Positions 7,104-8,242 of a DNA stretch of 8,242 nt are shown here, piece by piece; positions within the stretch are counted from its first letter, which is position 1; each line of letters opens with the position of its first letter. Under the pieces are notes generated by a model. The model saw only the letters and a list, made by a program, of their open reading frames with translations, was not told the origin of the DNA and searched no databases. This DNA is from Candidatus Scybalomonas excrementavium. GTDB taxonomy: Bacteria; Bacillota; Clostridia; Lachnospirales; Lachnospiraceae. The translations under genes were made by a program, and so were the position numbers. The stretch is from positions 1 to 8,242 of the forward strand of contig JADIML010000140.1 of NCBI GenBank assembly GCA_017694765.1, in the 5' to 3' direction.

Positions 7104-7173
7104 TTCCACATCCTACTAAACTTGTAATTGCTAACACTGCTACCATAGCAACTGATAACATTTTCCTTCTCAT
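7084..7173 (-). pseudogene. 5' remnant of a sugar-binding lipoprotein gene (signal peptide only)
   Basis: ATG at 7173 preceded by GTGAGGAAAAG. The 29-residue frame begins MRRKM, has a hydrophobic core (about 5-20) and a lipobox LVGC with the lipidation cysteine at C22, followed by GNGSS. This is the exact start expected of a Gram-positive solute-binding lipoprotein. After GNGSS the frame hits TAA (7086-7084), because the rest of the gene (a mature protein of about 400 residues in this class) is absent and the sequence becomes permease 3' end. First gene of the original binding protein, permease, permease, GH31 operon. Confidence 0.8.
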
Positions 7174-7220
7174 AATTCTTTTCCTCACTTTCTAACTTCT
7201 CTTATATTAACTCCCTTTAA

Positions 7221-7248
7221 GTTTAACGCTAAACGTAATATAAACGTA
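7221..7248. promoter_or_regulatory. Operator-like cluster for the LacI-family repressor
   Basis: GTTTAACGCTAAAC (7221-7234) is a 14-bp palindrome with one mismatched pair and a central CG-type core, the usual form of LacI-family operators. Next to it TAAACGTA occurs twice (7230-7237 and 7241-7248), 11 bp apart, so further half-sites lie on the same helix face. The cluster overlaps the -10 box and start region of the minus-strand promoter, the position expected for repression by the divergently encoded regulator. Confidence 0.55.
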
Positions 7249-7271
7249 TCATTCTTTCATTTTTTTGTCAA
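7243..7271 (-). promoter_or_regulatory. Promoter of the sugar operon (binding-protein remnant to GH31)
   Basis: On the minus strand, a perfect -35 TTGACA (7271-7266), a 17-bp spacer ending in TGA, and a -10 TACGTT (7248-7243): an extended -10 promoter with a weak hexamer. Transcription would start near 7236, leaving about 60 bases of leader before the lipoprotein start. The operator cluster covers the -10 and start. Confidence 0.6.
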
Positions 7272-7355
7272 TTATTTCTTACATTTTCGTCATTTATTAT
7301 ATATTTATAACATATTTTTTGTGTATATTTCACAATTCCTTCCTTCATACAAGGA

Positions 7356-7391
7356 TTGACAAATGGAAACGATTAGTTGTATGGTTATAAT
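7356..7391 (+). promoter_or_regulatory. Candidate promoter of the LacI-family gene, with a cre-like site
   Basis: TTGACA (7356-7361) is followed after 18 bp by TATGGT (7380-7385), and a perfect TATAAT lies at 7386-7391, too far (24 bp) to pair with that TTGACA. Either -10 could be used. TGGAAACGATTAGT (7364-7377) between them resembles a catabolite-responsive element or LacI-type site with about three departures from consensus, so autoregulation or carbon-catabolite control is possible. Confidence 0.4.
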
Positions 7392-7417
7392 ATTCAATCA
7401 AATACGAGGTATTGCTT

Positions 7418-8242
7418 ATGACATTAAAAGATATTGCTGATAAAGCTGGGGTAAGTATGATGACCGTTTCTAATGTTATTAACGGAAAACATAATCACGT
7501 TTCAGCAAAAACAATAGAAAAAGTAAATAGAATTATTGAAGAATACGACTATGTTCCAAATTTAAGCGCTAGAGCTTTAACAAATAAGAAATCAAATATC
7601 ATAGGAATTATTATTTCTTTAGCTGAAAAAGAGGATAAATTTAATTCCTTAGAAAATCCATATATTAGTACCATGATTGGTACAATTGAACATGAACTAC
7701 GCCATAATGGCTATTACACAATGGTTCGCTCCATTTCACAACAAGCTGATGTAACTGCTTTGTTAAAAAATTGGAATGTAGATGGCATCCTATTTTTATA
7801 TCCACACGATTCCCAAGAAATGCTATCTTTTCTCACAACCACTCCATGCCCAGTTGCAATGTTTGATAGTTCTCTTGATTCACCAGACTTCATTAACATT
7901 TGTTCCGATGATAAAAAAGGACTCTATTTATCCACAAAATATTTAATTGAGCGTGGACATACTCACATTGCATTTGTAGCAGATTATGAGCACAACACAT
8001 TATTAACAAATCGCTTTTTAGGATACAGACAAGCCTTAGAAGAACTTCAAATTCCTTTTCACCAAGATTATGTGTATCCATACTCTCCTTCTTATGAAGG
8101 TGGAGTACAAGCTGGGGTAGAAATTGCTACTTCTTCCAATCCTATCACTGCTGTTGTAACAACTGCTGATATTTGTGCCATCGGTATTATGGAGGGGACT
8201 CGGTCACATGGATATACACTCCCTAACGATCTCTCCATTATT
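7418..8242 (+). CDS. LacI-family transcriptional repressor, C-terminus cut by window edge
   Basis: DNA-binding sugar-responsive regulator. 275 codons are visible and the frame is still open; the usual length is about 330-345. Residues 1-23 form the classic helix-turn-helix (TLKDIADKAGVSMMTVSNVING). The hinge helix motif is PNLSARAL (47-54), which inserts into the minor groove at a central CG. From about 60 onward is the periplasmic-binding-protein-like effector domain: IIGIII, VDGILFL, HTHIAFVAD and TAVVTTAD match its beta strands. The last visible residues, LPNDLSII, normally precede GFDD. ATG at 7418 follows GAGGT. It diverges from the sugar operon, with the operator cluster between them, so it most likely represses GH31 and the lost importer. 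The effector sugar cannot be named. It appears intact although its target operon has been gutted. Confidence 0.93.
   Translation, partial: MTLKDIADKAGVSMMTVSNVINGKHNHVSAKTIEKVNRIIEEYDYVPNLSARALTNKKSNIIGIIISLAEKEDKFNSLENPYISTMIGTIEHELRHNGYYTMVRSISQQADVTALLKNWNVDGILFLYPHDSQEMLSFLTTTPCPVAMFDSSLDSPDFINICSDDKKGLYLSTKYLIERGHTHIAFVADYEHNTLLTNRFLGYRQALEELQIPFHQDYVYPYSPSYEGGVQAGVEIATSSNPITAVVTTADICAIGIMEGTRSHGYTLPNDLSII

Noticed and set aside
7356..7391. TTGACA plus TATAAT as one perfect promoter
   Set aside because: The two hexamers are 24 bp apart, too far for one sigma-A promoter; at most one of them belongs to the active promoter.
7714..8081. Two minus-strand frames of 61 and 62 codons
   Set aside because: Both are antisense to the intact LacI-family gene, without ribosome binding sites or recognisable products.
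1..8242. CRISPR array, tRNA/rRNA genes, transposase or phage genes
   Set aside because: No regularly spaced repeats, no cloverleaf or rRNA segments, and no transposase or integrase motifs were seen on either strand.

Overview
The window is AT-rich, with strong AGGAGG-type ribosome binding sites, a fused-ATPase ECF transporter and a LacI-controlled sugar locus. Together these suggest a Gram-positive anaerobe of the Clostridia, most likely a Lachnospiraceae-type gut or plant-polysaccharide bacterium. That placement is an inference from gene style; there is no marker gene here.

Layout. Everything from 1 to about 7173 reads on the minus strand, so the transcription order runs right to left. At the right edge a LacI-family repressor (7418-8242, cut by the window end) reads on the plus strand, diverging from the sugar locus. 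Its intergenic region carries a good minus-strand promoter (TTGACA, 17 bp, extended -10) overlapped by CG-centred operator-like half-sites. The first thing that promoter transcribes is a wreck: the start of a sugar-binding lipoprotein gene (signal peptide and lipobox only) runs directly into the last 50 codons or so of a MalG-type permease gene. This is most simply a deletion that removed nearly all of a sugar ABC importer. Behind it lies an intact cytoplasmic GH31 alpha-glycosidase (4507-6906), followed by a clear intrinsic terminator (4445-4497).

After a 340-bp gene-poor stretch comes a second, unrelated operon: an ECF-type vitamin/nutrient transporter in the order S component (3331-4164), fused double ATPase (1498-3225), EcfT (649-1494), then a PHP-domain metallohydrolase (1-574, cut by the window start). 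The ligand cannot be read from the sequence. A 16-bp motif matching at 13 positions occurs upstream of both the S component and the PHP gene, which may mean common regulation.

How they work together. The ECF genes form one membrane complex: the S component binds the ligand, EcfT couples, and the fused ATPase drives. The PHP enzyme is a candidate for acting on the imported compound or a related phosphate ester. In the sugar locus the repressor would sense a sugar and control the GH31 enzyme, but the dedicated importer appears to have been lost. Apart from the deletion scar, the window holds recognisable families; I do not see a clearly new multi-gene system.
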